Origin: JASHPR01 sp963778075
GTDB taxonomy: Bacteria > Actinomycetota > Actinomycetes > Streptosporangiales > Streptosporangiaceae
Reading direction: 5' to 3'
Length of the DNA: 64,000 nucleotides
Assembly: GCA_963778075.1 (NCBI GenBank)
Contig: CAVZTJ010000003.1
Span: forward strand, 496,001-560,000
A program made the translations under genes and the position numbers. The notes below the pieces were generated by a model that did not search any database, was not told the DNA's origin, and was given only the letters and a program-made list of their open reading frames with translations. Of this stretch, positions 43,465 to 50,737 are shown piece by piece. Within the stretch, counting starts at the first letter, position 1; each line of letters opens with the position of its first letter.

Positions 43465-44187
43465 TCAGTTAGTTTTAGAAGGCGGGACGGTCTCGTGCAG
43501 CACGACGCAACAGTCCCCGGGGCGCGGATCCAGCCGGGCCTCCAGCGTCGTCGTGGCGGCGCCGGTCAGCAGCCCCTCCAGCAGGGCGAGGTTCATGCCG
43601 CAGATCAGCGGCGGGTAGCGGTCGGCCAGCACGTGAAACGGGCAGTTGCGCAGGCGGGTGTCGGTGCCGTCCCGGTAGGGCTGGTAGCCCTGGTCGGCCA
43701 GCTCGCGCTCCACCAGCTGCCGCTCCGCCAGCTCGTGCTCCACCAGCTCCCGCTCCAACAGCTCGCGATCGGACTCGCCGGGAGCCTGCCGCCTCGCCGC
43801 ACGGCCAGCCGCCGCACCCCTGCTTCTGGCTGACCGCTGCAGCTGCGGCTCGGCGCCGGTGACGTCGACGACTTCGGCGAGCAGCTCGGCGGCGCGCCGG
43901 TAATCCCTCGGCGGCACGCTGACCTGGTGCTCGGTCGCCGCCCGCTGGTAGAACTTGGCCGGGCGCCCGGCTCCGGGGCCGGTTCGCCCGTCCGGCCTGC
44001 GGAAGCTCGCGCTCACCAGCCCGGCCTCGGCCAGCCGGTCCAGGTGGAACGCGGCTAGCGTGCGCTGGATGCCGACGGCCTGGGCTGCCTCGTTCCGGCT
44101 GACCCCGTGCGGCTGCAGCGCGACGTACTCGTAGAGCCTGCGCCTGACCGGGTCGTCAAGAACCGCGACAACGCTGATCTCGCTCAT
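43465..44187 (-). CDS. HTH regulator with conserved cysteines (SufR-like arrangement)
   Basis: 240 residues. An ArsR/DeoR-type winged helix fills about 8-80 (LDDPVRRRLYEYVALQPHGV, SRNEAAQAVGIQRTLAAFHL, LDRLAEAGLV). The C-terminal part has RNCPFHVLADRYPPLICGMN and PGDCCVVLHE, cysteines spaced as in Fe-S regulators of the SufR group. I infer a cluster or metal/redox sensor. Between them is an unusual insert of Glu/Leu/Arg repeats (ELLERELVEHELAERQLVER, residues ~143-163) that predicts a coiled coil. It heads an operon with the DUF3291 gene. Confidence 0.75.
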   Translation of the reverse strand: MSEISVVAVLDDPVRRRLYEYVALQPHGVSRNEAAQAVGIQRTLAAFHLDRLAEAGLVSASFRRPDGRTGPGAGRPAKFYQRAATEHQVSVPPRDYRRAAELLAEVVDVTGAEPQLQRSARSRGAAAGRAARRQAPGESDRELLERELVEHELAERQLVERELADQGYQPYRDGTDTRLRNCPFHVLADRYPPLICGMNLALLEGLLTGAATTTLEARLDPRPGDCCVVLHETVPPSKTN

Positions 44188-44234
44188 CCGATGATTCTAA
44201 AACCAGCCAGCGCTGACATACAGCGAGCGCCGTC

Positions 44235-44837
44235 TCAGCTGGTGACGCGACGCCCGTCATCCGCGGCCTGCGGTGCGGCGAGCAGCCCGTCGCGGAGCAC
44301 AGCGACGGCCCGCAGCGGGTCTGAGGCCTGAGCGGCGCCTCTGCGCAGGGCGAACATCATGCTCGCGATGATCGTCATGAGGTCGTCGACGTCGAGATCA
44401 TCCCGGATCGCGCCGCTGGCCTGAGCGCGGACAAGCAGGTGCTGGATCCCGCCGCGTATCCGCGCGCCGGTCTCGGCCAGTCCGGCGCTGAGCTCGGTTC
44501 CGGCGCTGGCCAGCGCGTCAACAAGGTCGCGTTTGAGCGCCGCCTCGGCGATGAGGCGGTCGACATAGCCGAGCAGGGCGGCGCCGGGGTCCTGGGCATC
44601 GCGCAGCGCCCCGGCCACGTCCGCCAGGCGCTGCAGGCGGTCCTGCAGCACGGCCTCGAACAGAGCCTCCTTGGCGGGGAAGTGGCGATAGAGCGTGCCC
44701 GGCCCGACCCCGGCACGGCGCGCGATCTCGTCCAGAGACACCGAAAGCCCGTCGGCGGCGAACGCCGCCCTGGCCACCTCGAGCAGCCGCTCCCTGTTGC
44801 GGCGCGCGTCGGAACGCAGCGGCTTCGGGCCGGTCAT
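44235..44837 (-). CDS. TetR-family regulator
   Basis: 200 residues from the ATG at 44837 (GGGAGG 10 bases upstream); a GTG at 44846 is also in frame but overlaps the box. The HTH is RERLLEVARAAFAADGLSVS, LDEIARRAGVGPGTLYRHFP. The ligand domain has AEAALKRDLVDALASAGTEL, like TetR_C members acting on lipophilic ligands. It is intact, unlike three other TetR genes here. It is divergent from a SnoaL-like gene with paired operators between them. Confidence 0.88.
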   Translation of the reverse strand: MTGPKPLRSDARRNRERLLEVARAAFAADGLSVSLDEIARRAGVGPGTLYRHFPAKEALFEAVLQDRLQRLADVAGALRDAQDPGAALLGYVDRLIAEAALKRDLVDALASAGTELSAGLAETGARIRGGIQHLLVRAQASGAIRDDLDVDDLMTIIASMMFALRRGAAQASDPLRAVAVLRDGLLAAPQAADDGRRVTS

Positions 44838-44866
44838 CCGCTGCACGCCTCCCTGACTGACGGAGT

Positions 44867-44915
44867 GGAAACGGGGCGCTGTCTCCGGTACGGTCGTAAC
44901 CGGGGCGCGGTCTCC
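44867..44915. promoter_or_regulatory. two 20-bp operator copies between TetR and SnoaL genes
   Basis: GGAAACGGGGCGCTGTCTCC at 44867-44886 and GTAACCGGGGCGCGGTCTCC at 44896-44915 share 16 of 20 bases and are 29 bp apart. Each has near-inverted ends (GGAAAC/GTCTCC). They lie between the divergent starts, so they are the probable binding sites of the TetR protein. Confidence 0.65.
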
Positions 44916-44965
44916 GATTCTAGCCGAGCCCGGTATCCAGCGCTTTCAGGAAGGATCCGCTGCTC

Positions 44966-45427
44966 ATGCCCGCAACGACCGCCAGCCCCCGCGAGACCGC
45001 CGAACGTTTCCTGAGCGCCGCCATCGGCGCTGACCCCGGCGACATGGCCGACTGTTACGCCCCCAGCGTGGTCATTGAGATGCCGTTCGCCGTCGCGCCG
45101 CTCATTCCCGCCAGGGTCGAGACCACCCGCGAGGAGCTGCGCGCGCGTTTCCGGGCTGGAACGGCGAGCCGGAGATATAAGAGCCTGGGCGACGTCATCA
45201 TCCACGAGACCACCGACCCCGGCGTGGTCATCATCGAATACGAACTGCACGGCGAGTTCACCCAGACCGCTGAGCCGTTCTCACTGCGCTTCCTCATGGT
45301 GCTGACGATCCGGGACGGCCAGATCGTGCACTCTCGTGATTACAGCAATCCCATAGCGGGTGCCCAGGTAATAGGGCGGCTGCCCGAACTTATCGCCGCA
45401 TTGAGCAAGGGCGGCAGCAGCCATTAA
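44966..45427 (+). CDS. SnoaL-like / NTF2-fold protein
   Basis: 153 residues. TAERFLSAAIGADPGDMADC, YAPSVVIEMPFAV, VVIIEYELHGEF, LRFLMVLTIRDGQIVHSRDY give the NTF2 cone. Probably a paralogue of the gene at 38972-39442, with the same divergent TetR partner layout. The substrate is unknown. It may be an isomerase/hydrolase or ligand scavenger induced when the TetR ligand appears. Confidence 0.8.
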   Translation: MPATTASPRETAERFLSAAIGADPGDMADCYAPSVVIEMPFAVAPLIPARVETTREELRARFRAGTASRRYKSLGDVIIHETTDPGVVIIEYELHGEFTQTAEPFSLRFLMVLTIRDGQIVHSRDYSNPIAGAQVIGRLPELIAALSKGGSSH

Positions 45428-45430
45428 CAG

Positions 45431-45628
45431 CTAATTGCTGGGTTGTGGCGTAGCACATCTGATGTTCGGGTTCACGCCCAGGTAGTTGAGTGGGCCGGCG
45501 ATGACGGTAACCGCGATCGTGCTGGCCCTGCTGCAATTTCCGATGGACCCGTTGTAATCACCGCGCTGTCCGGCCGCGACGCCACCTATAGCCAGCCAGA
45601 TGATGAGAAGCACCGATCCGATGTGCAT
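45431..45628 (-). CDS. small secreted or membrane protein
   Basis: 65 residues. The start ATG at 45628 has GGAGGT four bases upstream. A hydrophobic N-terminus (MHIGSVLLIIWLAIGGVAAG) is followed by QRGDYN, one Cys in GNCSRAST, a second hydrophobic stretch AVTVIAGPLNYLGVNP and a C-terminal Cys. This WLxIGxxAAxQR...NC...AGPLNYxGVNP layout occurs in a family of small actinomycete proteins of unknown role. It converges with the SnoaL gene. Confidence 0.7.
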   Translation of the reverse strand: MHIGSVLLIIWLAIGGVAAGQRGDYNGSIGNCSRASTIAVTVIAGPLNYLGVNPNIRCATPQPSN

Positions 45629-45965
45629 TTTGACCTCCGTCAGCACTGCTGCCTATAAAAAGACGGTTGGTCGCGATCGCCAAGTATTTATCTTGGTCGG
45701 CCACCTATTGGGAAGCTTACCCGGGTGTTACTGTGACGAGCCCGCAATGCGCGATGCCAGCGCTTTTTCCAGAAATCTGGAAGTAGTCCCTCAGCTGCAA
45801 TTCGATGGCGCGCCAGGCTCAGCTCGGGCCCGGCACGCCCGCTGCGGAGTCCTAGGACCATTGGCCGGGTGCACCATCCGGCCCGTGGCCGATGCCGGCG
45901 CGCCCGGCGCGGCCGTAGCGTGCGGCCAGGTGCACGCGGACGGGCGAACGGGAGGAGCCGGGGAC

Positions 45966-46940
45966 ATGCTGGTGATCGAGGTCGGGGAATTCGGCGGTCC
46001 TGAGGTGCTCGTGCCGCGGCAGGTTCCCGACCCGGCGCCCGGGGCTGGGCAGGTCGTTGTGGGGGTAGCAGCCGCCGACGTGCTGTTCGTCGACACGCTG
46101 ATCCGGTCCGGTCTCGCCGTCGGCTTCTTCGCGGTGCGCCCGCCGTACATCCCGGGCAATGGGGTGGCCGGGCTGGTGACCGCCACCGGGGATGGCGTCG
46201 ATCCGTCGTGGGCAGGCCGCGCCGTTGTCGCGCGCACGGGTGGGAACGGCGGCTGGGGCGGCTACGTCGATCAAGCCGTGGTCGCCGCCAGCGACCTGAT
46301 CCCCGTGCCCAACGGCCTCGGCCTGCTCGAGGCGGGCGCGTTGCTGCACGACGGCGCCACTGGGGAGAGCCTCCTTGAACGGGCCGCCGTGCGGTCGGGC
46401 GAGTCGGTCCTGGTCACTGCCGCGGCGGGAGGAATGGGCGTGCTGCTGGTCCAGTTCGCCAGCGCGGCGGGTGCACGGGTCATCGGAGCCGCGCGTGGCG
46501 CTCGTAAGCTCGAGGTGGTCCGGGCGGCAGGCGCCGAGCTAGCGCTGGATTACTCCGAGCCCGGCTGGGTCAAGCAGGTAGCGGAGTTCACCGGGGGGAG
46601 CGGCGCGGACGTGGTGTTCGATGGCGCGGGCGGCGCGCTGGGCGGCGCCGCGTTCGGGGTCACAGCCACTGGTGGTCGCTTCTCCGCACATGGCGTGTCC
46701 GATGGCGGGTTCGCCGCGATCGACCCGGAGGATTCGGCCCGGCGCGGGATCACGGTGCATGGCATCCCGCAGCACGAGCCTGCCGACCTCCGGCGGCTGG
46801 CGGCCAGGGCGCTGGCCGACGCGGTTGCGGGCCGGATCGAGCCGGTCATCGGGCAGACCTTCCCGCTGGAACGGGCGGCTGACGCGCACGCCGCGCTGGC
46901 GGCCCGCACCGCGATCGCCAAGACCCTGCTGCTCATCTGA
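45966..46940 (+). CDS. zinc-free quinone oxidoreductase / MDR-family NADPH dehydrogenase
   Basis: 324 residues. The medium-chain dehydrogenase fold: MLVIEVGEFGGPEVLVPRQV, PPYIPGNGVAGLV, VLVTAAAGGMGVLLVQFASA (NADPH fold), DVVFDGAGGALGG, GRIEPVIGQTFPLERAADAH. Catalytic zinc ligands are absent, as in quinone/enoyl reductases. The ATG at 45966 has GGAGC/GGAGCCGGGG upstream. The preceding 337 bases (45629-45965) hold no convincing gene. It lies upstream of the SDR-TetR pair on the same strand, but an operator palindrome in between suggests separate control. Confidence 0.85.
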   Translation: MLVIEVGEFGGPEVLVPRQVPDPAPGAGQVVVGVAAADVLFVDTLIRSGLAVGFFAVRPPYIPGNGVAGLVTATGDGVDPSWAGRAVVARTGGNGGWGGYVDQAVVAASDLIPVPNGLGLLEAGALLHDGATGESLLERAAVRSGESVLVTAAAGGMGVLLVQFASAAGARVIGAARGARKLEVVRAAGAELALDYSEPGWVKQVAEFTGGSGADVVFDGAGGALGGAAFGVTATGGRFSAHGVSDGGFAAIDPEDSARRGITVHGIPQHEPADLRRLAARALADAVAGRIEPVIGQTFPLERAADAHAALAARTAIAKTLLLI

Positions 46941-47016
46941 AGGCCGAGACTCTGCTGCTCACCTGAAGATCTGCCACGAAGTCCCGTAACGCTGCCGTGC
47001 GACCGCAGGTTACTGT

Positions 47017-47036
47017 CAGACAGACCGATCTGTCTG
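47017..47036. promoter_or_regulatory. perfect 8-bp inverted repeat upstream of the SDR-TetR pair
   Basis: CAGACAGA-CCGA-TCTGTCTG, a TetR-type operator 42 bases before the SDR start. The TetR gene is second in the same operon, so autoregulation is likely. Confidence 0.7.
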
Positions 47037-47077
47037 GTAGCGTGAAGGCCCGCGCCCGGGATGCTGAGGAGGACGAA

Positions 47078-47822
47078 ATGCCGGATCAGCAGCGCGACAG
47101 CGACGACGGCCCCCAGCGGGCGCTGGTAACCGGCGCGACGTCGGGCATGGGCCGCGCGATCGCCCAGCAACTCGCCGCCGACGGCCTGCGCGTGATCGTG
47201 CACGGGCGGGACGCAGGTCGCGGTGCCCAGGTGGTCGAGGGGATCGAGGCGGCGGGCGGCCAGGCAAGCTTTGCCGCGGCCGACCTCGCTGACCCGGCGG
47301 CCATCAAACGGCTCGCCGACACGGCCGGTGAGATCGACGTGCTGGTCAACAACGCCGGGTTCTCCTGGTTTGGCGCGACGGCGGACCTCGAGCCGGACCG
47401 GTTCGACGCGCTGTTCGCCAGCAACGTCCGGGCCCCATATTTCCTGGTAGCGGCGTTCGCACCGGGAATGGCGGCCCGGGGAAGCGGCAGCATCATCAAC
47501 ATCAGCAGCATGGCCAGCCAGGATCGGGCTCGCCGCGGCAGCCGCCTACGGCGCGACAAAGGGCGCGCTCGAATCCCTCACCCGGGCCTGGGCCGCCGAG
47601 TTCAGCCCGAGCGGCGTGCGGGTCAACGCGGTGGCCGCGGGACCGGTTTATACCGGCGGGGCGGCCGCCGAACGGACCACCGCGCTCGGTGCCACCACAC
47701 CGCTGGGCCGAGCCGGGAGCACGGCGGAGATCGCCGGGCTGGTCAGCTTCCTCGCCTCGCCGCGGGCCAGCTATATCACCGGCGCGGTGCTGGCGGCCGA
47801 TGGCGGCCGCACGGCGATCTGA
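47078..47822 (+). pseudogene. short-chain dehydrogenase/reductase, frameshifted
   Basis: The NAD(P) fold ALVTGATSGMGRAIAQQLAA, LVNNAGFSWFGAT and IINISSMASQ are in frame from the ATG with GAGGAGGA upstream. Near 47525 the frame changes. The catalytic YGATK is in IGLAAAAAYGATKGALESL, and VNAVAAGPVYTGGAA and the end ITGAVLAADGGRTAI belong to a shifted frame ending at 47822. Restored length is about 248, normal for an SDR. The unshifted frame instead runs on into the next gene. It may be a true mutation or a sequence error. Confidence 0.75.
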
Positions 47823-47839
47823 TCGCGCGGCATCCCGAC

Positions 47840-48451
47840 ATGCCAGGGAAGGCAGCCAAGGGCTCCACGCCGCAGGAGCGAAGCGCCGCGGCGCGCGCCA
47901 GGCTGCTGGCTGCCGCCAGCGAGCTGTTCTACTCCGAGGGCGTGCAGTCTGTGGGCATCGACCGGGTCATCGAGCACGCAGGGGTGGCAAAGGCCACGCT
48001 CTACAGCGCCTTCGGCAGCAAAGAAGAGCTGGTCCGCGCCTATCTGCGGGCGTGGCACGCCGCCACGATGCAGCGCATGAGTGACGTGCTCGATGCTCGG
48101 TACCCGACCGCCAGGGAGCGCCTCGTCGGGGTCTTCGGGTGCAGGGCCTGTCGTTCACCGACCCCGGGTTCCGGGGCTGCGCGTTCGTGGGCGCCAAGGC
48201 AGAGGCCCGGCCCGGCGGCGCCGTTGACGAGGTCGCCGACGAGTACCGCGCCTGGCTCCACGGCCTGTTTGCCGGTCTCGCCAGGAAGCGGGTGCGACCG
48301 ATCCCAAGGGCCTCGCCAGCAGCTCGTGCTGCTCTACGACGGCGCGGGGATCAGTGCCTGGCTGGACCGCGATCCCAGTGCCCAAGGCGCCGCCCGCGCG
48401 GTGGCCGCCGCGCTCGTCAGCGCCACTATCCCGGACGCCGCCGACGGGTAA
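47840..48451 (+). pseudogene. TetR-family regulator with two frameshifts
   Basis: ERSAAARARLLAAASELFYS, VGIDRVIEHAGVAKATLYSA and FGSKEELVRAYLRAWH form a good HTH. Near 48138 the frame moves to MQGLSFTDPGFRGCAFVGAK and VDEVADEYRAWLHGLFAGLA, and near 48290 it returns to LVLLYDGAGISAWLDRDPSA and the stop. The total would be about 203 residues. It is adjacent to the SDR and shares its promoter and palindrome. Confidence 0.7.
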
Positions 48452-48492
48452 TTCGGTGGCGTGCGGGCGGAGCCGCGGGTGACGATCAACGC

Positions 48493-49395
48493 ATGTTCGG
48501 CCAAATCCAGCCGCTGACCTCGGCTGACCTGCCCGGCTGCCTCGCGCTGGCCCGCGACAGGGGCTGGCTGCCCGAGGAGGGCAAGTGGCGGCTGCTGTTT
48601 GACCTCGCCGTCGTGTACGGCGTACGGGACACGGCCGGCGAGCTGGCCGCGGTGGCGGTTCTCACGCGCTACGGCGCGGAGTTCGCGGTGATCGGCATGA
48701 TGCTCGTCGCCACCCGGTACGGCGGCCGCGGCCTCGGCCGCGCCCTGATGAACCGCGCGCTGGCCGACGTGGGAGACGCGATCGTGTTCCTGCACGCGAC
48801 CCCGGTCGGGCGGCCGCTCTACGAGAAGCTCGGCTTCGTGCCGGCCGGGGCGAGCCATACCTACCTGGGCGGGTTCCGGCCGACAGCCACTGCAGCCCCG
48901 GCGGGCGCGGCCCGGGCCGTCTCGGCCGCTGCGGGCCCAGCGCCGGCGGCCGCTGCGGCCGCCGAAGGGGGATCACGGCTGGCCGGGCCGGGGGACCTGA
49001 TGGCCATCCGCAGGCTCGACGCCCGGGCCAATGGCACCGACCGGGCGCTCCTGGTGCGGCGGCTGCCCGGGTTCACCGAGCAGCTACGCGTCACCGAGCG
49101 GCCCGGCGGTATCACCGGCTACGCCGGTGCATACCGGGGCGTCGCTTACACGTGCATCGGACCGGTGATCGCCGAGACCGTCGACGACGCGAAAACCCTG
49201 ATCGCCGACGTCGCCGGCGCGATCGCCGGGCCAGTGCGGATCGACCTCGGAGACAGCCATCCGCAGCTTCGGGAGTGGGCGGTAGGCCGTGGGCTCACGC
49301 CCGGAGCGTCGGCGGCGCTGATGGTGCTCGGCGGCCGGCCGCTGCCCGGCGACCGGGCCCGGTGCTTTGCCCCGCTGATGCGGGCCCTCGGCTGA
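48493..49395 (+). CDS. GNAT-family acetyltransferase (two-domain)
   Basis: 300 residues. The first GNAT fold has the acetyl-CoA loop MMLVATRYGGRGLGRALM and FLHATPVGRPLYEKLGFVPA. An Ala/Pro-rich linker (about 134-160) leads to a second, degenerate half (LLVRRLPGFTEQLRVTERPG, AYTCIGPVIAETVDDAKTLI, LREWAVGRGLTPG). This matches the acetyltransferase class with a C-terminal 'SCP2/GNAT-like' half. The substrate is unknown. The ATG at 48493 begins the family sequence; longer frames upstream are shadows of the TetR gene. Confidence 0.85.
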   Translation: MFGQIQPLTSADLPGCLALARDRGWLPEEGKWRLLFDLAVVYGVRDTAGELAAVAVLTRYGAEFAVIGMMLVATRYGGRGLGRALMNRALADVGDAIVFLHATPVGRPLYEKLGFVPAGASHTYLGGFRPTATAAPAGAARAVSAAAGPAPAAAAAAEGGSRLAGPGDLMAIRRLDARANGTDRALLVRRLPGFTEQLRVTERPGGITGYAGAYRGVAYTCIGPVIAETVDDAKTLIADVAGAIAGPVRIDLGDSHPQLREWAVGRGLTPGASAALMVLGGRPLPGDRARCFAPLMRALG

Positions 49396-49401
49396 ACCAC
49401 A

Positions 49402-49491
49402 CCCGGGCCCCACCACGCTCAGGTACCCCGGGCCCAACGTTCAGGCGCCCGAGCCCGAACACTCAGACGCCCCGGCTCCAACGCTCAGGAA
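49402..49491. repeat. four degenerate 22-bp repeats, non-coding
   Basis: Consecutive units near CCCGGGCCCAACGCTCAGGC with 22-24 bp period between the GNAT gene and the beta-propeller-like gene. They have no reading frame of their own. Confidence 0.6.
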
Positions 49492-49591
49492 TGGTTATCA
49501 GGCTGTGATCATTCTGCCTCATCCGACTTTCCTGCTTACGGGTCCTAATAGTGGCGCCCGGATCCCGTGCGCCATTTCAGGGGAGGGGCCC

Positions 49592-50737
49592 ATGTCACAC
49601 AGGACTTCAGATCACAGCATCCCGGCGCACGGGGACGAGACGGCGCGGCAGCCACGGCGGTGGCGCCGCAGGGCCGCAGCCGCTGCGGCGGGAATTACCA
49701 CAGCTCTCGCCGCCACCGGCGCGGCGTCGGCATGGGCACTGGCGGCGACCTCGTCCGGCCCGTCCTGGCACTTCGTCAAGCACGTGCACGACGGCGGCGA
49801 CTTCACCGCGGTCGTCGCGGTCGGCAAGAACGGCGGGTGGGCCTTCAACGGCATCTCCAAGCCGACCGCGTGGAAGCGCAGCGGCGCGTCATGGACGCAG
49901 GTCTCGTTCCCGGGCCAAAGTGGCGAGGAAGTGGTCGCGGCCGAGGCGTCCTCGGCGACGAACGTCTGGGCGTTCACCGCCGGGGGTAGCGCGGGCACGG
50001 CGCTGCGCTGGAACGGCAGCCACTGGTCGGTCAAGCGGTCCTTCGCCGAGCAGATCGGGGGAGCGGTCGTGGTCAGCGCGACCGACGTGTGGGTATTTGG
50101 CGAGCCCATCTTGCCTGGCAGCGGGCTCCGCACCTGGCACTACAACGGCCACACGTGGACCAAGGTGCCGTCGGGTCGCGGCCTCGAGGGTGGCAGCGCG
50201 CTTTCCGCCAGCAGCATCTGGTCGTTCGGCGGGACCAACGTAGCGCACTGGAACGGCCACACCTGGGCGAGGACCTCGGTGGCGAGCCTGCTTCCCCCGA
50301 AGCAGGAACTCAACGACCCCGGGGTGGTGGGCATCGACGCCCAGTCCAAGGACAGCGTCTACGCCATCGGCAGCGGGAATCTCGAAGACGAAGGCGGGCC
50401 TACGGTAATCCTGCACTACAACGGGCACTCGTGGGCCAAGGTGGCGCAGGGCTCCTTCGGCGTCGGCACGTCGCCGCTGCAGCAAGTCGCCTCCGACGGC
50501 CACGGCGGACTGTGGCTTCCCATGCCCGCCGTCGGCGCCGAGCGGTCCTACCTCGTGCATTACTCCTCGGGCCGGCTCACCGCAGCCGCGCTGCCGACCG
50601 GGCCCAGGAGGATCAACGTCGAGTCGATCGCCCACATCCCGGGCACGGCACAGCTGCTGGCGGGCGGCTTCACGCACGCGTCGGACAACCCCGGCACGAA
50701 CGTGGTCGCCGTGCTGCTGCAGTACCAGCGCGGCTGA
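49592..50737 (+). CDS. secreted WD-like/beta-propeller repeat protein
   Basis: 381 residues from the ATG with GGGGAGGGG upstream. A twin-Arg/Arg-rich N-terminus (RQPRRWRRRAAAAAAGITTA) and hydrophobic stretch indicate export. The mature part has five to six repeats of about 45 residues with motifs such as ATNVWAFTAGG, LRWNGSHWSV, ATDVWVFGEP, WHYNGHTWTK, SSIWSFGG, HWNGHTWAR, ILHYNGHSWAK. This is typical of the propeller-like secreted proteins of actinomycetes with no known enzyme role. Its 3' end overlaps the convergent permease frame. Confidence 0.8.
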   Translation: MSHRTSDHSIPAHGDETARQPRRWRRRAAAAAAGITTALAATGAASAWALAATSSGPSWHFVKHVHDGGDFTAVVAVGKNGGWAFNGISKPTAWKRSGASWTQVSFPGQSGEEVVAAEASSATNVWAFTAGGSAGTALRWNGSHWSVKRSFAEQIGGAVVVSATDVWVFGEPILPGSGLRTWHYNGHTWTKVPSGRGLEGGSALSASSIWSFGGTNVAHWNGHTWARTSVASLLPPKQELNDPGVVGIDAQSKDSVYAIGSGNLEDEGGPTVILHYNGHSWAKVAQGSFGVGTSPLQQVASDGHGGLWLPMPAVGAERSYLVHYSSGRLTAAALPTGPRRINVESIAHIPGTAQLLAGGFTHASDNPGTNVVAVLLQYQRG

